A DNA stretch of 32,968 nucleotides from a virus, in IMG/VR virus record IMGVR_UViG_3300048026_000308, positions 1 to 32,968 of that record, one strand, 5' to 3'. The notes beneath the pieces are model-generated. The model had not been told where the DNA came from and did not search any database. It worked only from the letters and a program-made list of their open reading frames with translations. The position numbers were made by a program, and so were the translations under genes. Shown piece by piece: positions 9,142-15,848 of this stretch. How positions within the stretch are numbered: the stretch's first letter is position 1; each line of letters opens with the position of its first letter.

Positions 9142-10671
9142 ATGGAAATATTTGGATTTGAAATATCTCGTAAGAAAGACGAGTTAAGAGCAACGACTGT
9201 TAAACAAGGACAGTCTTTTGTTCCACCTGTAGACGATGACGGAACACCCGTCATTGCACAACAAGCAGGGTATATTGCAGGAGGTGCTTATGGTGCCTAT
9301 GTTGATATGGATGGTGGTATTAAGAATGAGGTTGAACTCATTCGTAGATACAGAGAAACATCCCTAGTGCCTGAATGTGATGCAGCTATAGAAGACATTA
9401 TAAATGAGTGTATCACATCGGATAGTGCTGATAGGATAGTTACACTTGACTTAAGAGATGTCAAACTCTCAGACAGCATCAAGAAAAAGATGCAAGACGA
9501 ATTTAGTCATATCCTATCTCTAATGAAGTTCAATCAGAACTCTCATGAATTATTCAGAAAATGGTACGTTGATGGAAGAATATACTTCCATAAAGTCGTT
9601 GACACTAAAAGACCGAAACTGGGTCTTGTGGATTTACGAAACGTAGACCCTCTTAAAATTAAGAAAGTTAGAAACGTAGAAGAAGAAAAGGGTTCAGACG
9701 GAATTAAAAGAATCAAGTCTATTGAAGAATTTTATGTCTTCAACGATAAAGGATTCGACAAGAGTAGTGCTGTAGAAGGTTCTACACTTAAAATTGCACC
9801 TGAAGCAGTATGTTACACTACTTCGGGTCTTTTAGACTACAACAAAAATGCAGTTATCGGGTATCTGCATAAAGCATTGAAAACTTCAAATCAGTTATCA
9901 ATGATGGAAGATGCACTTGTAATTTATAGATTATCAAGAGCTCCCGAAAGAAGAATTTTCTACATTGATGTAGGAAACCTTCCAAAAGCAAAGGCAGAAC
10001 AGTACCTTGCAGAGACTATGAATAAGTATAGAAATAAACTTATTTACAATGCAGATACTGGTGAGATAAAAGACGATAGAAAACATATGAGTATGTTAGA
10101 AGACTTTTGGTTGCCGAGAAGAGAGGGTGGTAGAGGAACAGAGATTACTACACTGCCTGGCGGACAGAATCTTTCAGAAATAGATGATATAGAATACTTC
10201 AAGAAGAAACTATATCAATCACTGAATGTTCCTTCGTCAAGAATGGAGTCCGACAATGGGTTTAACATGGGTCGTTCTTCAGAGATTAGTAGAGACGAAC
10301 TTAAATTTAATAAGTTCACTAACAGACTTCAGAAGAAGTTTGCTAGAACATTTACAGACATTTTAAGAACTCAAGTTATTCTTAAAGAGATAGTAAGTCA
10401 AGAAGAATTTGATAAGTTTAAAGACTTTATCCAATACGACTTTACTGCAGATAATCACTTTACAGAATTAAAAGAACAAGAGATTTTTAAAGAAAGATTA
10501 GATGCATTACAAGGTGCATCAGAGTATGTCGGTCAATACTTCTCACATGAATATGTAAGAAAGTATATACTTAGACAAACAGAAGAGGACATTGAACTTC
10601 TTGACCAGCAGATAAAAACTGAAAAGGAAACAATGCCAGACCAAGACGATGACGGTTTTTCATCATATTAG
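9142..10671 (+). CDS. gp20: Portal vertex protein gp20
   Basis: A 509-residue dodecameric portal subunit (524 in T4), the initiator of head assembly and the channel for DNA. The N-terminus MEIFGFEISRKKDE is typical of marine T4-like portals, which supports this start despite the missing ribosome binding site. Conserved blocks include RRYRETSLVPECDAAIEDI, RIYFHKVVD, LVDLRNVDPLKIKKVR, RAPERRIFYIDVGNLPKAKA, DFWLPRREGGRGTEITTLPG and the C-terminal NMGRSSEISRDELKFNKF. It begins the head operon 20-67-68-21. Confidence 0.97.
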   Translation: MEIFGFEISRKKDELRATTVKQGQSFVPPVDDDGTPVIAQQAGYIAGGAYGAYVDMDGGIKNEVELIRRYRETSLVPECDAAIEDIINECITSDSADRIVTLDLRDVKLSDSIKKKMQDEFSHILSLMKFNQNSHELFRKWYVDGRIYFHKVVDTKRPKLGLVDLRNVDPLKIKKVRNVEEEKGSDGIKRIKSIEEFYVFNDKGFDKSSAVEGSTLKIAPEAVCYTTSGLLDYNKNAVIGYLHKALKTSNQLSMMEDALVIYRLSRAPERRIFYIDVGNLPKAKAEQYLAETMNKYRNKLIYNADTGEIKDDRKHMSMLEDFWLPRREGGRGTEITTLPGGQNLSEIDDIEYFKKKLYQSLNVPSSRMESDNGFNMGRSSEISRDELKFNKFTNRLQKKFARTFTDILRTQVILKEIVSQEEFDKFKDFIQYDFTADNHFTELKEQEIFKERLDALQGASEYVGQYFSHEYVRKYILRQTEEDIELLDQQIKTEKETMPDQDDDGFSSY

Positions 10672-10675
10672 GAGA

Positions 10676-10683
10676 TATAAATA
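10676..10683 (+). promoter_or_regulatory. TATAAATA abutting the gp67 start
   Basis: A perfect TATAAATA directly touches the ATG at 10684. It also forms the spacer between the GGAG ribosome binding site (10671-10674) and the start codon. If used as a promoter, the transcript would begin inside gp67 and serve gp68 and gp21. It may equally be a chance match in an AT-rich ribosome-binding region. Confidence 0.4.
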
Positions 10684-10860
10684 ATGAGTAGTGAAATAGC
10701 AAAACAGATAGTTGACACCATAGAAAAAGGTAGTCTTTCTGATGCAAAGGAACTAATAGACCAAGGTATCAAGCAGAAAGCAGCAGAGACCGTGGACATG
10801 AAAAGAGTAGAACTACAAGTTGATTGGATGAATCAATCAGCAGAAACACAAGGAATGTAA
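10684..10860 (+). CDS. gp67: Small prohead core protein gp67-like
   Basis: A 58-residue ORF starting MSSEIAKQIVDTIEKGSLSD and ending near QSAETQGM. It occupies the gene 67 position between portal and gp68. GGAG stands nine bases before its ATG. It is helical and polar, as expected for an internal core peptide (80 residues in T4, degraded after assembly). Identification rests mainly on gene order plus small size, with moderate pattern similarity to marine T4-like gp67. Its TAA shares its last base with the ATG of gp68 (TAATG). Confidence 0.75.
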   Translation: MSSEIAKQIVDTIEKGSLSDAKELIDQGIKQKAAETVDMKRVELQVDWMNQSAETQGM

Positions 10861-11156
10861 TGAAAAGTTTTTCTTCAATGCAAATCGAACTAAACGAGGC
10901 AAAGTTTAAACTTCCTCGTGGAGAGAAAGAGTTGAAGAGAGATGTTACTAAAGTTGGTTCATCGAAAGTTGAAATAGTATACACTGATAACAAAGGTAAG
11001 GTTAATGTGTATATAGATGGTAATTTATTCAGTGAGAAACCTTACAAAGACTTAAAAGGTGCAGAGAAGGAGATGAAACAGATAAAATCTATTATGTCAT
11101 CATCCGATATGCAAGAAGTAAAATTAGAGGACATTATAAATGAAATTAATAGCTGA
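10860..11156 (+). CDS. gp68: Prohead core protein gp68-like
   Basis: A 98-residue protein at the gene 68 position. A longer frame from 10824 exists, but the ATG at 10860 overlaps the gp67 stop and has AAGGA six bases upstream, so I prefer it. The sequence contains LNE-A at residues 11-14, a match to the prohead protease cleavage rule (L/I-x-E before A/G/S), and a beta-like part KVEIVYTDNKGKVNVYIDG. T4 gp68 has 141 residues. It overlaps gp21 by 17 bases. Confidence 0.75.
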   Translation: MKSFSSMQIELNEAKFKLPRGEKELKRDVTKVGSSKVEIVYTDNKGKVNVYIDGNLFSEKPYKDLKGAEKEMKQIKSIMSSSDMQEVKLEDIINEINS

Positions 11157-11790
11157 ATTTAACGAGACAATATCTCCAATCATCACCGAATCAAAAGACG
11201 GTAAAGGTAAAGACTACTTCATAGAAGGGGTCTTTATGCAAGCAGACATCAAAAATAGGAATGGTAGAATCTATCCTATGGAAGTGATGGAAAAGGAAGT
11301 TGAACGATATACAAAAGAGTTTGTAGAAAAACAAAGAGCATTTGGTGAGTTAGGACATCCTGAAGGGCCAACAATCAATTTAGACAAAGTTTCACACTTA
11401 ATAGAATCACTTACACTCGAAGGTAAAAATTACGTGGGTAAAGCAAAAATATTAAGTACTCCTAATGGAGAAATAGTTAAAGCACTTATCAATGATGGTG
11501 CAAAACTTGGTGTTTCATCTAGAGGTCTAGGTTCACTAGAACAAAAAGGTGGCGCACAAATGGTAAAAGGTGATTTCCAACTTGCAACAGCAGGTGATAT
11601 AGTTGCAGACCCGTCTGCACCTGAAGCATTCGTTGAAGGAATAATGGAAGGAGTCGAATGGGTATATCAGAATGGTATACTTACTGCAGTTCAAGTTGAG
11701 CAGATGCAAAACGAGTTAAAAACTGCAAAACTAAATAAATTGGAAGAAACCAAGTTAAATCTATGGAAAAGGTTCGTTGAGAGTCTATAA
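11140..11790 (+). CDS. gp21: Prohead core scaffold protease gp21
   Basis: A 216-residue serine protease (212 in T4) that matures the prohead by cleaving core and capsid proteins. The segments GVFMQADIKNRNGRIYP, FGELGHPEGPTINL (catalytic-type H73) and LGVSSRGLGSL (serine at 126/127) are the hallmark motifs of the T4 prohead protease family. Its targets here would be LAE-A in gp23, LNE-A in gp68 and several L/I-x-E sites in gp22. The start lies within the gp68 end. A late promoter for gp22 follows almost immediately. Confidence 0.95.
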   Translation: MKLIAEFNETISPIITESKDGKGKDYFIEGVFMQADIKNRNGRIYPMEVMEKEVERYTKEFVEKQRAFGELGHPEGPTINLDKVSHLIESLTLEGKNYVGKAKILSTPNGEIVKALINDGAKLGVSSRGLGSLEQKGGAQMVKGDFQLATAGDIVADPSAPEAFVEGIMEGVEWVYQNGILTAVQVEQMQNELKTAKLNKLEETKLNLWKRFVESL

Positions 11791-11792
11791 CA

Positions 11793-11800
11793 TATAAATA
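11793..11800 (+). promoter_or_regulatory. T4-type late promoter before gp22
   Basis: A perfect TATAAATA three bases after the gp21 stop. The leader of about 35 bases contains CAGGAG before the gp22 ATG at 11841. It gives the scaffold and major capsid genes a strong separate late transcript that ends at the terminator after gp23. Confidence 0.82.
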
Positions 11801-11840
11801 AATTAAGTAGTTCATTAGAAACTAATAACAGGAGAAAAAA

Positions 11841-13187
11841 ATGGCAGATTTAGAAAACAACCTAGAAAGTATCGAAGAGGTAAAACAACCTCATGACGGT
11901 GCTGAAAAAGGAGATTCAAAACCAGTCAAACAAGGTTCATCTGATGCCGCAGAAATTGGAAGTGGTAAAGTTGAAGTCGTCAAACCCGAAGAAAATCCTG
12001 TTGACAAAGCAGTTGCATCAGTAAAGAAAGCTGAAACAGCACCATCTAACGAAGGTGATGCTCAGAAGAAAAATGCTGGTAAATCTGAAAAAGCAGATTC
12101 AATCAAAGAAGATGAAGAAGAGTCTAAAAAAGACGAAGTCAAATCTTCAAAAATGGAATCAATCAAAGCTATCGTCAACAATATGAAGGAAATGACTAAG
12201 GAAGACATCCAATCAATATTGGGAACAATATCTGAAGAAGAAGTTGACGAAAGTTTGACAAAAGCAGAAGTTGCTAGAAAAGTAGTAGAGTCTTTGAAGT
12301 CTATGACTGAAGAAGAAGTTACAGAAACTTATGGTAAACTGAACGCAAACAAGAAGAAAGAAGACGAAGAAGGTGAACAAGAAGAAGAAGAGAAATCTGT
12401 TTCTGAAGAAATTTCATCTGAATTAGAATCATCTCTTGTTGAAATTGAAATAGATGACGACCTATCAGCAATTTCAGAAGCATTAGACCTTTCTGAAGAA
12501 AATGCAGAAAAGGCAAAAACAATCTTCAAAGCAGCAGTTTCAAGTAAGGTACAAGAAGTATCTGAAGAATTGAAAGCTCAATATGAAGCAGAATTAAAAA
12601 CCACAGTTGAGACTGTCAAAGGTGACCTATCGGAAGCAGTTGATAAGTACTTAACGTATTGTGCAGAAGAGTGGACGAAAGAAAACGAACTTGCTATAGA
12701 ACGTGGTTTAAGGTCAGAAATGACAGAAAACTTTATCGAAGGTTTGAAAACATTGTTCGTAGAACATTATGTTGACGTTCCTGAAGATAAGTATGATGTT
12801 ATCGATGAACTTGCAAATCGTCTTGACGAGATGGAACAAAAACTTGACGGTGAAGTAAATAGAAATATGGACATCACTGAAGAGTTAGACACCCTCAAAA
12901 GAGATAACGTAGTTTCAGACGCATCGAAAGATTTGACTGAAACACAAAAAGAGAAACTATCTTCACTTGCTGAAGGAGTAGACTTTAAAGATGCAGAAGA
13001 CTTCGCTGAGAAGATTTCTGAAATCAAAGAAGCATACTTCCCTGCAGAAGGTGAAAGTGTAGTTGAAGAAACTTTAGTTGTTGAAGGTTCTGAAGAATTT
13101 AAAGTAGAGGAATCTACAGAAGTTCAGAAAGACCCTACAATGGCAAAGTATACACAAGCAATCAGTAAGTTAAAACCATTAGGTTAA
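11841..13187 (+). CDS. gp22: Prohead core scaffold protein gp22 (long acidic form)
   Basis: A 448-residue scaffold protein, much longer than T4 gp22 (269). The first 130 residues are low-complexity, rich in E, K, S and D. A strongly acidic run around residues 172-190 (KKEDEEGEQEEEEKS) follows, then a helical coiled-coil core. Sites fitting the gp21 protease rule include SAISE-A, DLSE-A and SLAE-G. The C-terminus (YTQAISKLKPLG) is the conserved gp22 ending. It forms the transient core on which gp23 polymerises and is then digested. Position between gp21 and gp23 fixes the identity. Confidence 0.93.
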   Translation: MADLENNLESIEEVKQPHDGAEKGDSKPVKQGSSDAAEIGSGKVEVVKPEENPVDKAVASVKKAETAPSNEGDAQKKNAGKSEKADSIKEDEEESKKDEVKSSKMESIKAIVNNMKEMTKEDIQSILGTISEEEVDESLTKAEVARKVVESLKSMTEEEVTETYGKLNANKKKEDEEGEQEEEEKSVSEEISSELESSLVEIEIDDDLSAISEALDLSEENAEKAKTIFKAAVSSKVQEVSEELKAQYEAELKTTVETVKGDLSEAVDKYLTYCAEEWTKENELAIERGLRSEMTENFIEGLKTLFVEHYVDVPEDKYDVIDELANRLDEMEQKLDGEVNRNMDITEELDTLKRDNVVSDASKDLTETQKEKLSSLAEGVDFKDAEDFAEKISEIKEAYFPAEGESVVEETLVVEGSEEFKVEESTEVQKDPTMAKYTQAISKLKPLG

Positions 13188-13211
13188 GACTTACTTAATA
13201 AAGGAAATAAA

Positions 13212-14513
13212 ATGTTTTTATCAGAAAACTTACAAGAAAAGTGGCAACCGATTCTAGAACACGCCGATTTACCAAAAATCGAAGACAACTACAAACGTGC
13301 TGTTACTGCTGTTATCCTTGAAAACCAAGAGAATGCTCTAAACGAAGACAGAGCTCAATTGGCGGAAGCAGCACCTTTAAATGCTACTGGTAGTTCAATT
13401 TCAAACTGGGACCCGATTTTAATATCCCTAGTTAGAAGAGCTATGCCAAATCTCGTTGCATACGACATTTGTGGCGTTCAACCTATGACTGGCCCGACAG
13501 GACTTATCTTTGCAATGAAAGCAAGGTATAACGACTATCCATCAGAATCTGTTGTAAATAAAACTGAAGCAATGGGAATCAACGAAGTTGAATCACGTTA
13601 CTCATCAGAAAATCAAACAGTAACTGCTGGACTACAAGCTACGGCTAACTCAGACCCTTTTAACTCTGACTATGCAACTCATACTGGAAACGGAATGACT
13701 ACTGCATCTGCAGAAGCATTAGGTGATGTTGAAGCATCAAACGGTTTTGCTCAGATGGCATTCTCAATAGAGAAAGCAACTGTTACTGCAAAATCAAGAG
13801 CATTAAAAGCAGAATACACATTAGAACTTGCACAAGACCTCAAAGCAATCCACGGTCTTGACGCTGAGTCAGAACTTGCGAATATTCTTTCATCAGAAAT
13901 TCTTGCAGAAATCAACAGAGAAGTTGTTAGAACAGTAAACGTACAAGCAAAAACAGGTGCATCAGCAACTGCTTCTGCAGGTACATTCAACTTAGATGTA
14001 GATGCAAACGGAAGATGGTCTGTTGAGAAATTCAAAGGTTTATTATTCCAAATCGAAAGAGAATCAAACACAATTGCTAAAGAAACAAGAAGAGGAAAAG
14101 GTAACTTTATCCTATGTTCTTCAGACGTAGCAAGTGCATTGTCAATGGCAGGTGTATTAGATTACGCTCCAGCTCTTTCAACTAACCTAAACGTAGATGA
14201 TACTGGTAATACTTTTGCTGGTTTATTAAACGGTAGAGTTAAAGTATATGTTGACCCTTATGCAGGTGTTGACTACTTAACAGTAGGTTATAGAGGTACT
14301 AACCCTTATGACGCAGGTCTTTTCTACTGCCCATACGTTCCATTACAAATGGTTCGTGCAGTCGGTGAGAACACATTCCAACCAAAAATCGGTTTCAAAA
14401 CTAGATATGGTATGGTTTCAAATCCATTTGTCGGTGCTACACCAGCAAACGGACTTGCATCAGCAGGTACTAACCAGTACTACAGAAAATTTGCAGTGTC
14501 AAACATTCTGTAA
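13212..14513 (+). CDS. gp23: Major capsid protein gp23
   Basis: A 433-residue precursor of the major capsid protein (521 in T4). The N-terminal delta region holds LAE-A at residues 50-53, the expected gp21 cleavage site, so the mature shell protein would start at A53. Conserved segments are ISNWDPILISLVRRAMPNL, DICGVQPMTGPTGLIFAM, ATVTAKSRALKAEYTLELAQ, HGLDAESELANILSSEI and TVGYRGTNPYDAGLFYCPYV. It is shorter than in T4, as I recall is usual in marine relatives. AAGGA precedes the start and a strong terminator follows. Confidence 0.97.
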   Translation: MFLSENLQEKWQPILEHADLPKIEDNYKRAVTAVILENQENALNEDRAQLAEAAPLNATGSSISNWDPILISLVRRAMPNLVAYDICGVQPMTGPTGLIFAMKARYNDYPSESVVNKTEAMGINEVESRYSSENQTVTAGLQATANSDPFNSDYATHTGNGMTTASAEALGDVEASNGFAQMAFSIEKATVTAKSRALKAEYTLELAQDLKAIHGLDAESELANILSSEILAEINREVVRTVNVQAKTGASATASAGTFNLDVDANGRWSVEKFKGLLFQIERESNTIAKETRRGKGNFILCSSDVASALSMAGVLDYAPALSTNLNVDDTGNTFAGLLNGRVKVYVDPYAGVDYLTVGYRGTNPYDAGLFYCPYVPLQMVRAVGENTFQPKIGFKTRYGMVSNPFVGATPANGLASAGTNQYYRKFAVSNIL

Positions 14514-14544
14514 GACGAAAGTCTCATTCCTTAATCGGAATACT

Positions 14545-14574
14545 AAAAAGGTCTCTCACGAGACCTTTTTTTTT
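14545..14574. terminator. Strong intrinsic terminator after gp23, readable from both strands
   Basis: AAAAAGGTCTC at 14545-14555 pairs perfectly with GAGACCTTTTT at 14560-14570 over a TCAC loop, and the T run continues to 14574. This is an 11-bp stem ending the capsid transcript. Read on the minus strand, the same stem is followed by five T, so it could also end the minus-strand unit that converges on it. Two smaller hairpins precede it: AGAC-GAAA-GTCT at 14513-14524 (GNRA loop) and ATTCC...GGAAT at 14526-14541. Confidence 0.93.
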
Positions 14575-14834
14575 ATCTTTAAACTGGGACTGCATCCTTC
14601 CGAATCATGCCTTATTATCCTTTCCTTCAAAGTTGACTCTAATCGTTCAATGTCTTGGGGATTAACCCAATTCTTTACACCGTGTCCTTCTAGTGAGGCC
14701 TTACCTCAATTTTATCTAGGTCAATAGGTAGTGACCATAAAGAAATTCGTTTACCATACTTTCCCAATTCGTCAAAAATTTCAAGTACTTCTCTGTTCGG
14801 ATTCTATCCACACCTCACGATTATATGCCACGTC
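14556..14834 (-). pseudogene. Minus-strand unit: decayed gene or unrecognised RNA
   Basis: This gap has no + strand gene. On the minus strand three protein-like pieces in successive frames tile the interval with short overlaps. They are 14781-14834 (DVAYNREVWIESEQR), 14690-14803 (REVLEIFDELGKYGKRISLW, then SLPIDLDKIE) and 14556-14705 (ASLEGHGVKNWVNPQDIE, then RLESTLKERI). Joining them needs two frame changes. A further in-frame stop (TAA, 14835-14837) separates an upstream piece reaching 14879, and no ATG is visible. An early-type promoter lies upstream and a terminator downstream, so the region is probably transcribed. Alternatives are a structured RNA of about 370 bases (GC seems higher than in the flanking genes, with small hairpins such as TGAGG/CCTCA and GGTCA/TGACC) or sequencing indels. 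I recognise no family. Confidence 0.35.
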
Positions 14835-14923
14835 TTAATTGACTTTAACAGTGTGGAACACCTTTTCTATACGGAACAACCTCTCACAACCAACTTACTT
14901 CCGTCTCGATTTCCTACTTTACT

Positions 14924-14953
14924 AGTATACCAAAAAGTTAGGTACATTGTCAA
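14924..14953 (-). promoter_or_regulatory. Early-type promoter pointing left
   Basis: On the minus strand TTGACA (14948-14953) and TATACT (14924-14929) stand 18 bases apart. The spacer keeps the ATG..CCT.ACTTTTT pattern seen in the three + strand early promoters at 26258, 26999 and 29906. This extended match makes a chance occurrence unlikely. TTAGGT (14938-14943) and ACCTAA (14953-14958) form an inverted repeat spanning the -35 box, a possible operator. Transcription would start near 14917 and run to the terminator at 14545. Confidence 0.8.
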
Positions 14954-14965
14954 CCTAAATACAAG

Positions 14966-14983
14966 GTAAAGAATAATCTTTAC
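14966..14983. repeat. Perfect inverted repeat upstream of gene at 15012
   Basis: GTAAAGA (14966-14972) and TCTTTAC (14977-14983) are a perfect 7-bp inverted repeat around ATAA. It lies between the left-pointing promoter and the right-pointing gene at 15012. It could be an operator for divergent transcription or a leader hairpin; there is no T tract, so it is not a terminator. Confidence 0.55.
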
Positions 14984-15011
14984 ATTACACATACACACAC
15001 AGGAGAAAAAT

Positions 15012-15230
15012 ATGAGTAATTCAGGAAAATCAGGGTTCGAAATCAGAGCCGACCTATTATCACAAGCAGAAGGACTATTGACTTCTAATTATCAGAGGGA
15101 AGTTGATGCTATCTACGCACACAACGACTCATTCCCAAATGATAAAAAACCTTTACCATTAAGAGAAATCACTGGTGAAGAAGTCATTAGAGTTGCAAGA
15201 CAATTGAATGAGTTCGTCATCGAAAAATAA
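15012..15230 (+). CDS. Small conserved marine T4-like phage protein
   Basis: A 72-residue protein beginning MSNSGKSGFEIRADLLSQAE, with AGGAG ten bases before the ATG. The SGFEIRADLL..A.GLL pattern is one I recall from small uncharacterised proteins of T4-like cyanophages; the function is not known. It is the first gene right of the minus-strand unit and overlaps the next gene by 23 bases. Confidence 0.75.
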   Translation: MSNSGKSGFEIRADLLSQAEGLLTSNYQREVDAIYAHNDSFPNDKKPLPLREITGEEVIRVARQLNEFVIEK

Positions 15231-15603
15231 TATTTGTCTATCGTGCAATTTGTGTTGTTCACAACCGAATGAGACAATCCACCTCTTTGATAAAGAATAC
15301 GAACTATTCGATGTAAAGGATATTACCTCATATGAAGGTCAAGACTTTACACATAGTGTAACTTTTGATGGGGGTGGTTGCACAAACCTAACATCAAATG
15401 GCATATGCAGAGTATATGATAAACGACCATACACTTGCAGAACCTTTGAGTGTGGAGTATTGGTAAAATACAAAACAGGTGAGTATGATTATGATAAATC
15501 CAAACGACTCATACAACTTGTTAAAAATGGTGACATGAAAGTTTGGAGAGAGGAATTTGAGAAAGATTCCATTTCACCAAAAACGGTGATGAAAAAAACA
15601 TAA
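15208..15603 (+). CDS. YkgJ-like cysteine-cluster (zinc/iron-chelating) protein
   Basis: A 131-residue protein with the YkgJ/UPF0153 pattern. An N-terminal cluster CLSCNLCC (C-x2-C-x2-CC) is followed by GGGCTNLTSNGICRVYDKRP and YTCRTFEC, that is G-x-C-x2-Y-x2-RP-x2-CR-x-F-x-C. These cysteines are thought to bind a metal or Fe-S cluster; the cellular role of the family is unclear. The start at 15208 lies within the preceding gene and no shorter start keeps the first cysteine cluster. A CATAAATA late-promoter match overlaps its end. Confidence 0.8.
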   Translation: MSSSSKNNICLSCNLCCSQPNETIHLFDKEYELFDVKDITSYEGQDFTHSVTFDGGGCTNLTSNGICRVYDKRPYTCRTFECGVLVKYKTGEYDYDKSKRLIQLVKNGDMKVWREEFEKDSISPKTVMKKT

Positions 15604-15606
15604 ATA
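15599..15606 (+). promoter_or_regulatory. Late promoter variant CATAAATA
   Basis: CATAAATA spans the end of the cysteine-cluster gene, 20 bases before the ATG at 15627. It fits the NATAAATA late motif of marine T4-like phages. The leader carries CGGAG as ribosome binding site. It would drive the tail-tube-like gene at 15838 late in infection, as expected for a virion protein. Confidence 0.55.
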
Positions 15607-15626
15607 ACTGTATAACGGAGAATTAA

Positions 15627-15848
15627 ATGACAGATTATGAAAGAACAGTGAAAGTTTTAGAAGGGCCATGGTCAACTAAAGCATTCCCAAATGGTGAAGA
15701 AACAACGGAAGGAGTTATCAGTAGAAAGATTACCACACTATATGAAAAGGACGGATATCTTTGTGAAGAGGTAGTTACAAGAGAATATAGAGGTAATGAC
15801 TACATGGACACTTCAACAAACAAGAGAGTATTAAAACTTGACAACTAA
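15627..15848 (+). CDS. Small conserved phage protein, unknown function
   Basis: A 73-residue, charged, probably beta-rich protein. The sequence MTDYERTVKVLEGPWSTKAF followed by TTEGVISRKITTLYEKDGYL matches a pattern I recall from uncharacterised proteins near uvsY in T4-like cyanophages. No catalytic motif is visible. It overlaps the next gene by 11 bases and is probably cotranscribed and translationally coupled with it. Confidence 0.7.
   Translation: MTDYERTVKVLEGPWSTKAFPNGEETTEGVISRKITTLYEKDGYLCEEVVTREYRGNDYMDTSTNKRVLKLDN

Noticed and set aside
14308-14727. 139-codon + strand frame running from inside gp23 across the terminator
   Set aside because: Its first half is a shadow of gp23 in another frame; it crosses the terminator hairpin and has no start signal or protein-like sequence.
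14880-14910. GACGGAAGTA on the minus strand, reminiscent of the glutamine riboswitch core
   Set aside because: Only this short string matches; the other conserved parts of that riboswitch are absent, and ACGGAA pairs with a nearby TTCCGT instead.
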